Of a DNA stretch of 57,895 nucleotides, positions 45,301-50,964 are shown piece by piece (the first letter of the stretch is position 1; each line of letters opens with the position of its first letter). Source of the stretch: a virus; IMG/VR virus record IMGVR_UViG_3300037508_000466, positions 1-57,895 of that record. One strand, given 5' to 3'. The position numbers and the translations under genes were made by a program. The notes beneath the pieces are model-generated. The model searched no databases. It saw only the letters and a program-made list of their open reading frames with translations, and was not told the origin of the DNA.

Positions 45301-48280
45301 AGATGCTATGATGGAGGCGCTTAAGGCGGAGCCCGCATACATAAATGCAACGATTGACGTCAAGAAACAGATGATGGTAGGGTTGCTTAACTCGAGCGAC
45401 ATCAGAATGAGCCGGAATATGAGGGCGTCTCTGCGCAGGTTGGCAATAGAAGCTAAGAGCATAGTCCGGGGCGGGAAGATAGCGAACACTGCTAAGGCTC
45501 AATTGGTGTCTTACATTATTGCTAGTCTGCCCAAATCAAAGTACACCACTAAAGAGGTTAAGTCTTTGCTTGAAAAAGTCAAAAAGGCTACAACCACAAA
45601 TATGGCGCAGATTATAGACGAGGTGCGGGATACAATTGCGACCATAAAGAACAGAGATCTTAAGTCTAGCATATCCAAAATGCTGGAAACAAAGATAACG
45701 AGTAAGAAAAAGGGCGTAATCTTAGGCAGGACGACTGTCGATGCTCAAGTTTTGCTGAACGCCCTAAATGGGGGTATGCTCATGAGTGAAGATAGCCCAG
45801 CGGCAAACATTGAGGCCAAAATAGCAGAGCAGTCTGTTGCCCTCGACACTCTACTTAATGAGATTAGTGCTCAGCCGTATGAAGTCCAAGAAGAGATACA
45901 AAGGAACATAGAGGCTCTTACGATAGCGGTTAAATACAATGCATCCTTGCTTATGGATGACAGCAATGATGGCAAGACGGACGTGCTAAAAGAAGTTGAC
46001 GATGAGTTGAAAAGAATACTCCGAGGAGAGAGAGCAAAGTTCTTAGAGGATAAGATTTCAAAGGCTAAGCGTAGAAATGAGTTAGCTGCAATTATGGCAT
46101 CAGACATCCTGCAAGTTGATGCAGATGAGCTGATGGCATTAATTGACGACAAGGAAGAGCTTGATAAATTAAAGCAAAGACTTTCCGATAGAACTGCGAA
46201 AAGAGAACAGAGATTCGTCCAAAGGTTTATAGATACGATAGTTGGCTTCTTGTCTGGGACGACGGAAGACTTCACCGGCATCATAAACAAGGTGTCTATT
46301 TCGGCAGTATCGTTATTTGAAGGTCTCGCATATGATATGACTGTAAGGAGGATATCCGATGCTCAAAAGGAATACGATAGACTTAATATACTCACACAGG
46401 ATATGCTTCAAGATGCAGCCAAGAGGATATTTGGTCCTAAGTGGGAAAGGGTGCTTGCCAACAACGCTAAACAAAACATTTCCTTCCCTGGGTTTGACCA
46501 AAAATTTAGCGTCAATCAACTGTACTACATATACAATCAGTATAAAAATCCGGCAAATCAAGAGTCCGTATTAAGTTCATTCAAAGATGCTGCCTCTAAA
46601 TATGGGATGTCGGAGTTGGAGTTTTTTGAATATATGTTAGACTTCCTTGCGAGAAACCACCCTGATGTTATTGAGTGGGCTGACTGGCAGGTTGATGAGT
46701 ACTTCCCTGCTGTATACGAACTGTATAGCCCTGTGTATGAGCGTGTGTTTGGCAGTCCACTCCCATGGGAGAGGCATTATGCAGGAATGTTAGTAAGAGA
46801 AGGGGTGTCGTCAACTCCTGAAATTTCAACTCTCTTTAGTGAGTTTAGATTGATAAGCCCAACTGTAGCGGGGGCGTCTACAAAGTCTAGGGTTAAATCA
46901 AAGTCTTCCATTAAGTTCATGGATGGGGATAGCATACTAAAGAAATACACCAGAGAGATGAATTTCTTTGCGTCTTTTGAAGAAGCTATCCGTGATGTTG
47001 CAAGCATATTTAACAATCAGCTTGTCAAGAAAGCCATAGAAGCCACTTCTGGCAAAAAAGTTTACAACAGCCTTGTTACGATGATAGAACGAATACAAGG
47101 AACGGGGTATGTGGAAGATCCTGCGTCTTTCATTATCACAGGTACTAAACAATTTGCAATAGCCAAGTTGGCGGGGAACTTTAGGGTGTTCCTGTCTCAG
47201 ATGACTACTGGAATGGGGTATGTCGCTGATATAGGGGCTGTAAAATTTGGCGTATATGCAGGAAAGATTCTCGGCGATCCATTCAAGATAAAGAGCATGG
47301 TCGATGAAATGAAGGAGTATAATGCCACCCTAAAGTCAAGGCTTGATGGTATTGATCTCAACGTCCTGTTAGGGGCATTGGGCAAAACTGATGACAATTT
47401 CTGGATCCCTCAAAAGTGGGTTCAGCACATGATGATTTTGGCTAGACTGGGTGACAAGTATGGTATCTTGACTGGCCTCCCGTTATATGCATACTACAAG
47501 GACAAGTACTTAAAGCAAGGCGTGAATGAGGAGTCTGCAAAGAAATTAGCTGCCGAGAAGTTTATGACTATAACTTCAAATGTCGCTCAGAGCAACAACC
47601 CTCAGAACAAAGGGCTGACTCAAACGGCAAGTGGCGGGATTGGAGACTCTATATTAAAGTCATTTACGCTGTTTGCATCTCAGCCGTTGCAATATCTTCG
47701 TATAGAAATCATGTCCATTAGGAATATGTATAGAATACTCTTAAGCACAGGGCCAAAAGGAGTTAAGTCAGAGGAGTTTGCAAAAAATTTGAGATCGTTT
47801 ATAGCTTTTCACTTTGTGATGCCGCTATTCTATAACTATGTGTTCTTGCTTGGCATGCCCGGTATTCTCAATAAATGGGATGATGATGACGAGAAAGACA
47901 TGATACTAACCGGCATTTTAGGCAATATTACCGCATTGATACTTATTGGCGATGTCATAGAGTCGTTTAAGGACTGGTACACCGGTAAGCCATGGGCATC
48001 TGACATGAGGAATACTCCATTCCTGATGGCGGCCAAAGACATCGTGAAGTCACTTCAAGATTATAACCGTGCCAAATCAGATTCTAAAAGGCAGTCGGCT
48101 ATGATAAAAATTGCGGCAAATATTACCGACTTGTCCGGCATCCCGGCGGGTACTACGCTCAAATACTACAAGATAATAGAAGAGATGATTGACGGCAAAA
48201 GTAAATTTGGCAAGAAAATATACGATTTATTCAACATGGAAGAAGAGGTCAAAAAAGGTCCGCCACCTCCTCCTATGTAG
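36353..48280 (+). CDS. giant internal virion (ejection) protein with three zincin motifs and ART-like segments, 3975 aa
   Basis: Position analogous to T7 gp16. Visible order: charged helical N-terminus with a Pro-rich start; hydrophobic/membrane-active region about residues 475-660 (ALTQMITMTGG, VIGAGVGLLATK, GGAIAGTEIILQ); an uncharacterised polyvalent-type domain with DVFRAVHDFFGHA (His1225, His1230) and AELRGQNSY; zincin 1 HEILGH at 1406-1411; first ART-like segment VYHRTT at 1574 and LFFSTKESG; second ART-PolyVal-like segment EGWHGSPYEFDKF from about 1675 with GWGLYFTD and FNYVVFDENAITI near 1948; zincin 2 HEYGH at 2037-2041; zincin 3 HEFGH at 2753-2757; long helical region; C-terminal membrane segments MPLFYNYVFLLGMPGIL and MILTGILGNITALILIGDVI; poly-Pro end. 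Proteases and ADP-ribosyltransferases injected with DNA could attack the wall or host defences (inference). Confidence 0.9.
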   Translation: MAKQPTKLPSIPNLSQLSEAGRALSPPVVSVPIDELSKERLKPKKEPVTTPLGRPIVKPFAPDVQQRIEERLSEEADKEIAEIDYSAEPIDRAYQMDVEEEGLLDEVLDDAFLKMTAPEPFVEDLAMGVSSPVKKKPSAKDITRYLNLNLGKYGIVFDVDELNNIEARAGDKSIKVDLSSGFLKSSEGQRSEIKRLKDFVVKEAVTPEVGVSISNENRIKNELAQELGVNQREAYDVYNRRKSIRNLIKYIDENEQNESAMASLEKKYKKGRFELLQDLKKEAEDISPTADAYERDYILEVDKRLEAQVKESTAQAIKLRNIGESLTKSSADRFKAVTGVDLTPDNVKNLKFANKDQYDSVAEILNDYAKGIDVQKQAFNKYEDAKMYFNQKTNKQIQEETVGFIEGVSNSIKNAYYSTKGAKEYVKYASGLITQEEANKRMAYYSSKPQLPLSKTQLMLMQRMEEEGTFDFLGYLSDPTVLLPAATTLAADALTQMITMTGGEMLSIQAAGGVIGAGVGLLATKTPAGAAAGFRMGMSAAGTFNAYVGNVVSNVALEVGLNVFQAMKEKYTPEQIRRGEWVNDPEIEEKAMKGLIKGGAIAGTEIILQAMLDKFRISSIASAANRVSRTVVKNAAFETIQEGGGEAIGQLAAYGELNGNEVVAEMLGAGGMVASNPFGFYREVYMQLRNNYYEDLADNMSKSRAFINNTGDDINKVQEWTGNMRKLGKITEETERKIVENIADIRQARIALSSLDDTDAQRTKTIEKGTNTKAEDRLADLYAAKRKLERTPALNKPLQQSIQNEIDSIVLNKKVPKEVLNLSPIIGTGPVYKVDGEYVGKRYLDMIVKRMPPSVLSRMNIEIENDDAMSRAVAEKIEDDVSFNAADYGDDKITFVANDLDGLPPRFRDKANYNNSTRKYEVEVDKSELAKPSKDVSDADYEAFKQGQVNDDVLASIADDISEGRRPTARQLEIYNANKDAVNAKVGAEYTVVDPSSNYFGALRKVQMGGVVYAKNKITGRVYEVKTKNALDLAYNSGARITAEKPVRKVSGEFTTQIVYGQKAAERGNRLFNEPIPEVSKIADRYFEATFGRPRPRWYGSRKLDKERAKRIAKAYEEMEDNPLDPMVKAAYEALANETMAQYRYMLDAGYVIEINNEEPYTSSADMIADVRDNKRMKIYSTESGYGNEGITPEQRERNILLHDSGYKDVNGQTLLVNDVFRAVHDFFGHAALGNSFGATGEENAWNLHARMYSPLARQAATAELRGQNSYTNFSGVNERMEALRQEAAKLREEGKFDEAAAIVQKVYDTIKFAEQKQGLLPEEFSMVDESDTGDEKFMLIVDGQEVLSPEGVDEFKKFAASVASRIGISVEFINDERALFKGKYIPSKKRAVINLAYANAETVFHEILGHPIIEAMRNDPEYSELYENLKNEIETTELGQEVLSNVKNKYKFEDPDDYIDEAIVTLLGIMTDKVFKEKQNTKLLGMLKEMLKKMASFVQSLVKNDFILLSDIPSNATIKDIATIIGASESKIVLPREGLSKRLSGDALLNAQDLSNELLDNGAKIDADGLVTVYHRTTDDKKAQIEQSGIMLGLEDGLFFSTKESGQAEGYGDAVIQLRIPIEKLQLDDTFGDEAHVRIPTSKPRQSVDVSAYLTQPTSEEIGMRDGREMYQVEGWHGSPYEFDKFTTEKIGTGEGAQAFGWGLYFTDLKSIAEMYAKKLSGDEYSYDGKLISKDAYSYLFLADDSYGDNFNENTIRDIAKVAINKIKKEYIPDLKEIAKTSRSEKQRSEMPNEIKKLKGIIKELENIISSKEIKLEKNKMLYKVTLHKGKTPDQYDWLEWDKPISDLNRNKINSQFEKENLPKEVSDSGANETMRLLGKKTDYKIYRPRPISGSGKDFYNDLTKYFYESGIKNPQKEASLFLLRAGIDGVKYPAESIARGVTSDTARGFNYVVFDENAITIDDRTQFQKTSEMEGASQEYVEKVLSTMMAKFNVPYQIVNEPSDSRLGWTSWDSMGNPTVYVNMAQKVGFDTPIHEYGHVFIHMIKNGNKNAWSQILKELKYGDGKQELERVKREYPELDESGAFMEAAASLLGKYGAEQLDPKTGEYRLAEKIWTAVKQVINDFLKASGIKYKLNVAQVPASINAASTLQMLSLLLTDPDFSLTGGGVGMAKVPFQLSAEANNMLQYISNRFESTIVSSDSYEQTKFIFSIKSLNRFRNQVVNKRFREKNNKFVEALKNKSDRNLLIDVLKNVRQILDDNEHNSGPLHDVELLRAFSELDRLSVHSYGYSDAVSFLGDLFLIHHGNLLKILRNSVLKYPPAMLGLMNLRRLISGSNFDDVSTQDNKAVRTFLMPNKGEDVFADIISSIELDEITEFTDEDSANQDLVNYIAEDFATLTAMRGLSMTRYAQETYIRVGSGDPINTLASTYYVATNVSGDFNLSDAIYRDPSRLAMSEEFDDLILGNIYGFSADYVLVDLLTGDAGKVLPSDDSVIESVKNALTSREKEAYDNSAANQASNYRKGTFEYFHKGTNRMEGIEVTGNYSEYNKSIGISFTNNGPTYSGYTDNKAGMTVMPLVVKKIIEMFSDVEYDSINFTPLSNDGVNQKIKQDSQGKNVNNRLNMYNVYAIRLFGEYSLIKIDDDYQRSIPIPEVFKTKVLRDVVQDQRPSSSNTEWAVNSAPSNVVELAKFLNHAFPGVEVFMSADEFNRMRENGELDMVGEVYGMTKDGKIYINPDVHNSESELFNTLIHEFGHIWLNYIKVHNSALYARGIELVKSTKEYKAELAKGKSPNQAADEALAIIIGNRGAEVVNPKMKNWLKSLWRYITKYLGPIETMTLDDFINTALSDLLSGKPIPQSSEAFEVTLIPNPQFREDRDIIDIVRDARDRGYTDDAIKRYLQINKYEQDDITMFMSGLGNVITNIKSPELMPFPPAFANVPGGYHEGLAVWNRVRTVGVDLYRNRKKRKAIKGQKGLGDTIVDAMMEALKAEPAYINATIDVKKQMMVGLLNSSDIRMSRNMRASLRRLAIEAKSIVRGGKIANTAKAQLVSYIIASLPKSKYTTKEVKSLLEKVKKATTTNMAQIIDEVRDTIATIKNRDLKSSISKMLETKITSKKKGVILGRTTVDAQVLLNALNGGMLMSEDSPAANIEAKIAEQSVALDTLLNEISAQPYEVQEEIQRNIEALTIAVKYNASLLMDDSNDGKTDVLKEVDDELKRILRGERAKFLEDKISKAKRRNELAAIMASDILQVDADELMALIDDKEELDKLKQRLSDRTAKREQRFVQRFIDTIVGFLSGTTEDFTGIINKVSISAVSLFEGLAYDMTVRRISDAQKEYDRLNILTQDMLQDAAKRIFGPKWERVLANNAKQNISFPGFDQKFSVNQLYYIYNQYKNPANQESVLSSFKDAASKYGMSELEFFEYMLDFLARNHPDVIEWADWQVDEYFPAVYELYSPVYERVFGSPLPWERHYAGMLVREGVSSTPEISTLFSEFRLISPTVAGASTKSRVKSKSSIKFMDGDSILKKYTREMNFFASFEEAIRDVASIFNNQLVKKAIEATSGKKVYNSLVTMIERIQGTGYVEDPASFIITGTKQFAIAKLAGNFRVFLSQMTTGMGYVADIGAVKFGVYAGKILGDPFKIKSMVDEMKEYNATLKSRLDGIDLNVLLGALGKTDDNFWIPQKWVQHMMILARLGDKYGILTGLPLYAYYKDKYLKQGVNEESAKKLAAEKFMTITSNVAQSNNPQNKGLTQTASGGIGDSILKSFTLFASQPLQYLRIEIMSIRNMYRILLSTGPKGVKSEEFAKNLRSFIAFHFVMPLFYNYVFLLGMPGILNKWDDDDEKDMILTGILGNITALILIGDVIESFKDWYTGKPWASDMRNTPFLMAAKDIVKSLQDYNRAKSDSKRQSAMIKIAANITDLSGIPAGTTLKYYKIIEEMIDGKSKFGKKIYDLFNMEEEVKKGPPPPPM

Positions 48281-48296
48281 TGTAATGTCATTACAC
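48280..48296 (+). repeat. 17-bp palindrome at the end of the late operon
   Basis: Exact copy of the leftward-operon palindrome; its first G is the last base of the TAG stop of the giant gene. It lies 11 bp from the tRNA-like gene on the other strand. Confidence 0.9.
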
Positions 48297-48306
48297 CATT
48301 CATTTA

Positions 48307-48402
48307 GCGCCGAGGTGGGGTTCGAACCCACATTTACAACTTCTGTTCACGGTCGGGGTGCGCACTCCCTAATCGTCGTTTTACCACTTAAACTACTCGG
48401 CT
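48307..48402 (-). tRNA. tRNA-like gene with abnormal central region (type unassigned)
   Basis: Minus strand: acceptor AGCCGAG/CTCGGCG (six good pairs, A-G at the first), TA, D-arm GTTT-AAGTGGTA-AAAC, a 46-nt centre, T-arm GTGGG-TTCGAAC-CCCAC, discriminator C. No 5-7-5 anticodon arm can be folded at the normal place; instead the centre holds a GGGAGTGCGCACCCC-type hairpin, and GTTGT near its end can pair with ACGAC next to the D-arm around a long loop. C73 and a GTG triplet hint at His but this is not decisive. On the plus strand the acceptor stem followed by seven T may also act as a terminator for the late operon. Confidence 0.5.
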
Positions 48403-48409
48403 TTTTTTG

Positions 48410-48544
48410 TAGTCAGGACAGGATTCGAACCTGTGGTGCAAGTTATTAGGTGAAGTAATACTCTTCATTCATCAGACTGAGCTGAACCTCTCATTACCTT
48501 GCCGACTTGTAGTAGTTGCGTCTAACCAATTCCGCCACCTGACT
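48410..48544 (-). tRNA. tRNA-Leu-like gene with about 45 nt of extra central sequence
   Basis: Minus strand: perfect acceptor AGTCAGG/CCTGACT, TG, Leu-like D-arm GCG-GAATTGGTTAGA-CGC, perfect T-arm ACAGG-TTCGAAT-CCTGT and discriminator A. Between D- and T-arm there are 83 nt instead of about 35-40. GCAAG (or CAAGT) can pair with CTTGC (or ACTTG) near the T-arm and GTAAT with ATTAC inside, so the insertion is structured. No normal anticodon loop is found; decoding identity cannot be given. CCA is not encoded. Confidence 0.5.
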
Positions 48545-48552
48545 GTTTAATC

Positions 48553-48867
48553 CTAAAGATGCTCCCCGAATCCGTGTTGAGTGGCTACCAACCGAGGGTT
48601 TTCCAAGTAGCGACCAATCTCTTTGTATGCAGCCTCAATGCTTGTGAACGCAATGCTCTTGCATCCGACCTTGACAATACATCCCCTGTCCAATGGAAGG
48701 ATGCCAATCTCCCAGCGTTTTAGGATGTCGAGCTTTCTGCGCTCATCTATTTGCTCTTCGCTTTCGCAAGGTTCGATTGGTGTCTTGCACACTGGCATCT
48801 CTTCGAGGCATTGTGGCATTTCTTGTTCAGGCTCTGGTAATGGCCTTGGTACATGGGCATGAATCAT
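48553..48867 (-). CDS. small Pro/Glu/Cys-containing protein, 104 aa
   Basis: Start at the ATG of 48867, which follows the leader AACCTAAACCAAAATAAA that is also found before the DUF2829 gene. N-terminal half is a Pro/Glu/Cys linker (PRPLPEPEQEMPQCLEEMPV); the C-terminal half (RWEIGILPLDRGCIVKVGCK and a helix AAYKEIGRYLENP) looks folded. Function unknown. Last gene of the leftward block before the tRNA-like genes. Confidence 0.75.
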   Translation of the reverse strand: MIHAHVPRPLPEPEQEMPQCLEEMPVCKTPIEPCESEEQIDERRKLDILKRWEIGILPLDRGCIVKVGCKSIAFTSIEAAYKEIGRYLENPRLVATQHGFGEHL

Positions 48868-48884
48868 TTTATTTTGGTTTAGGT

Positions 48885-49223
48885 TTAATTTACTATAATG
48901 TTCCAGTCTTCCGCAAGCATATCTGTCTGAGATGCCAGCCAACCGGTTAGAATTTTTCTGTCAGCAGTAAACATTCTGATACTGCCAAGCGCCTCAAATG
49001 TTTCTCCGCCTACCTGCTCTTCAATAACCTGGCGAAGTGCGGGGTCATGAATGGCTTTTGTTGGGACAGTCCCTGCTGGAAGTAAAAACAAAAACATATT
49101 CTTGCCATTCCAGCCACTGCGTGCAACACGGTGTCCTTGTTTGAGTGCCTCAAGGGCCTCACCAAATGTGCCTCTTCCGACGTGAAGTAGGCCAAAAGGT
49201 CCGGGTGATGTTAATTGTTCCAT
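48885..49223 (-). CDS. DUF2829 / Tad2-like protein, 112 aa
   Basis: Clear DUF2829 signature: TFGEALEALKQGHRVARSGW followed by NGKNMFLFLLP near residues 19-46 and the C-terminal LTGWLASQTDMLAEDWNII. Members include Tad2, a phage anti-Thoeris protein that sequesters the cyclic ADP-ribose signal; whether this copy does the same is inference. Start at 49223 after the leader AACCTAAACCAAAATAAA; its own TATATTTG promoter lies 20 bp further upstream. The first 18 residues (MEQLTSPGPFGLLHVGRG) are an extension relative to the minimal domain. Confidence 0.85.
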   Translation of the reverse strand: MEQLTSPGPFGLLHVGRGTFGEALEALKQGHRVARSGWNGKNMFLFLLPAGTVPTKAIHDPALRQVIEEQVGGETFEALGSIRMFTADRKILTGWLASQTDMLAEDWNIIVN

Positions 49224-49244
49224 TTTATTTTGGTTTAGGTTACA

Positions 49245-49252
49245 CAAATATA
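49245..49252 (-). promoter_or_regulatory. Bacteroidota -7 promoter box before the Tad2-like gene
   Basis: TATATTTG on the minus strand, 22 bp before the ATG at 49223, in a 31-bp intergenic gap. Confidence 0.65.
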
Positions 49253-49254
49253 CA

Positions 49255-49506
49255 CTACTTCTCCCCAATCTCCCCCTTCAACTTCTCAACGTAGACCGCC
49301 GCATCCATCAACTCCTCTTGCAAGTGCTGCAACCACTGCATCAGCGTCAGGTCATCGCGCTCCATCGTAGTTCCGTACTTCTCTTTGCCATTTTTCGCTC
49401 TTGTCCTAAGTTGGGCAACAACGGCCTCGGTGATTGCTCTTGTGCGAAGTTGGGCAACAACGGCTTCCGTGATTGCGTCAGTCATTGGATATATGCTATC
49501 TGACAT
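49255..49506 (-). CDS. small protein with in-frame duplication, 83 aa
   Basis: The C-terminal part KEKYGTTMERDDLTLMQWLQ and HLQEELMDAAVYVEKLK matches a short family common in phages (a helical segment reminiscent of MazG/dATP-pyrophosphohydrolase helices). Residues about 11-36 are a perfect 13-residue tandem duplication, AITEAVVAQLRTR twice, from a 39-bp DNA duplication. Overlaps the upstream MazG-like gene by 11 bp. Confidence 0.75.
   Translation of the reverse strand: MSDSIYPMTDAITEAVVAQLRTRAITEAVVAQLRTRAKNGKEKYGTTMERDDLTLMQWLQHLQEELMDAAVYVEKLKGEIGEK
49397..49474 (-). repeat. 39-bp tandem duplication inside a coding sequence
   Basis: Two units, 49397-49435 and 49436-49474, differ at only a few bases and keep the reading frame. 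Confidence 0.85.
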
Positions 49507-49948
49507 CTTTCACAAATTGACCGTTGACCATTTTTCCTGTCCTGCTCTTAATCACATTGTACGCAGACTCAAGGCAGTCCTCAACAGACATCCCCTGCAT
49601 CTTAGCCTGTATGATAATAGTCACCAATATATCGCCAATAGCATCTTTAATGTCATCTGCTTTGTTCTCGTAAATAGCAACAACTAATTCCGATACCTCC
49701 TCAACAGTCTTCATAGCCTGGGCAAATGGGGTGGCTTTTTCGAGTATGCCCTTGTCCATCGCCCATTTCTCCACATTGCGCTCCATGGTCTTGTACTTAG
49801 ACATATGAGTGAACAAATCAACTCTGCTATATCCGGCTCTCTGTGACACATCTATAAGCATATCGCATAGCTTTTCAACGCTAACATTCGCTGCGTCTGT
49901 TTCTACGGAAGAGTGAACTCCGTCCTTTACTATAGTTACTTTCATCAT
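49496..49948 (-). CDS. MazG-like nucleotide pyrophosphohydrolase, 150 aa
   Basis: The all-alpha NTP-PPase signature is visible: KTVEEVSELVVAIYENKADD (about residues 80-99) with the E-E-x-x-E pattern, and IKDAIGDILVTIIIQAKMQG with the DAIGD metal motif. Such enzymes hydrolyse (d)NTPs to monophosphates and pyrophosphate and may lower alarmone or abnormal-nucleotide levels in infected cells. N-terminal 60 residues are an extra region. ATGA overlap with the 68-aa gene upstream. Confidence 0.85.
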   Translation of the reverse strand: MMKVTIVKDGVHSSVETDAANVSVEKLCDMLIDVSQRAGYSRVDLFTHMSKYKTMERNVEKWAMDKGILEKATPFAQAMKTVEEVSELVVAIYENKADDIKDAIGDILVTIIIQAKMQGMSVEDCLESAYNVIKSRTGKMVNGQFVKDVR

Positions 49949-50151
49949 TGTTCTAGTAGTTGAGATTGCATAAGGGCCATGTCCATACTCGCGCCTAAGT
50001 TATAGGCAATGAAGCTGGCATTAGTGATTGTCAGATTACCGAAACTGGTTTCCGACTCTAAGATCGGGATGATTTTACTCCTAATCTCTTGGTTTAATAC
50101 AGCCAACTTGTGGTGCATTTCTGGCCGAAGCCTTTGATAAAGTGTTTTCAT
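49945..50151 (-). CDS. hypothetical protein, 68 aa
   Basis: A small helical protein (RLRPEMHHKLAVLNQEIRSK, then ITNASFIAYNLGASMDMALM) linked by ATGA overlaps on both sides. No family recognised. Confidence 0.7.
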   Translation of the reverse strand: MKTLYQRLRPEMHHKLAVLNQEIRSKIIPILESETSFGNLTITNASFIAYNLGASMDMALMQSQLLEQ

Positions 50152-50555
50152 GTATTTGAATTTAAACTTAAAATAGGGACAATAACTCTGCCATGCGCGT
50201 TAGCGTAGGCACTATCATAGTGAGCGAAGAAACCATACATGTTGCCTTCTTCACTAAGCGTGTAGCCTATCACGCGCCTAGACTTATATGTAGATTCAAT
50301 GCTGTCGTACAGCCGCTTATACTTACTGTCATACGACATGTAACCCTCGTGAGTGGTTATGTAGTACATAACCGTCGTGTGATTATTGAGATTCAGTTCA
50401 TTAGCAATCTCCTGAAGAGTCAACAGCGTGTGCTTACGCATTATCGCCGAACACAGCCTCCTTGCCATCACTGCATCTTTAGACCTGTGCGTAGATGTTA
50501 TTTGTTCATACGGGACTCCCGTCCTCTCTGATACTATCTTGACTATTAATTCCAT
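50148..50555 (-). CDS. DnaA domain IV-like DNA-binding protein, 135 aa
   Basis: Residues about 5-75 follow the C-terminal DNA-binding domain of DnaA: VSERTGVPYEQITSTHRSKD then AVMARRLCSAIMRKHTLLTL QEIA and NHTTVMYYITTHEGY, the last matching the DnaA signature ...DHTTVLHA. The AAA+ part of DnaA is absent. Such orphan domains bind DnaA boxes and may steer replication initiation or block host DnaA. ATG at 50555 chosen because the longer frame starts only at a TTG. Overlaps the amidase gene by 50 bp. Confidence 0.82.
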   Translation of the reverse strand: MELIVKIVSERTGVPYEQITSTHRSKDAVMARRLCSAIMRKHTLLTLQEIANELNLNNHTTVMYYITTHEGYMSYDSKYKRLYDSIESTYKSRRVIGYTLSEEGNMYGFFAHYDSAYANAHGRVIVPILSLNSNT

Positions 50556-50955
50556 TATATTCTTTTTTAGCGTCAAACGATGGGCAGGCTTTATTCACCC
50601 CGGGGAAGTCCTTATGCCCTTGGATTATTGCGGTGGGGTACTTTTTTTTCCAGCTATGAAGCACTTGGAGGAGGGCTTCCTTCTGACCGCCCGTTCTATT
50701 GTCGAGTGGATTAAGCCTCGAATCGACACCTCCGATATAACTAACATGAAGTGAAACAGAATTATGCCCAGCGACCCCGTTACATACCGTTTCATCCGAA
50801 GCCAATGTGATAACCTCCCCATTTGGCTTTACAATTTTATGATAGCCAGGTGATTTCCATTTTAATTGCTCTTTCCAATACTTAACAATAGCATCAACGG
50901 AAGTCGCTTGAGGCGTTGCCGTGCAGTGAACGACTATGTATTTGATGTTTCTCAT
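50506..50955 (-). CDS. N-acetylmuramoyl-L-alanine amidase (T7 lysozyme-like endolysin), 149 aa
   Basis: Amidase_2 fold that cuts the bond between N-acetylmuramate and L-alanine in peptidoglycan. Zinc ligands by comparison with T7 lysozyme: His10 in YIVVHCTAT, His114 in IIQGHKDF and Cys124 in NKACPSFD; catalytic Tyr38 (SPGYHK) and Lys122 are also present. Central motif GHNSVSLHVSYIGGVD is typical. Length matches T7 gp3.5 (about 151). Start at the ATG 50955, just after a TACTTTTG promoter box. Works with a holin and the u-spanin in lysis. Confidence 0.95.
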   Translation of the reverse strand: MRNIKYIVVHCTATPQATSVDAIVKYWKEQLKWKSPGYHKIVKPNGEVITLASDETVCNGVAGHNSVSLHVSYIGGVDSRLNPLDNRTGGQKEALLQVLHSWKKKYPTAIIQGHKDFPGVNKACPSFDAKKEYNGINSQDSIREDGSPV

Positions 50956-50964
50956 ACTCTGATA

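Noticed and set aside
48189-48449. 86-codon plus-strand frame over the tRNA-like genes
   Set aside because: Contains antisense tRNA T-arm translations (GFEPTF, RIRTCG), a common false gene.
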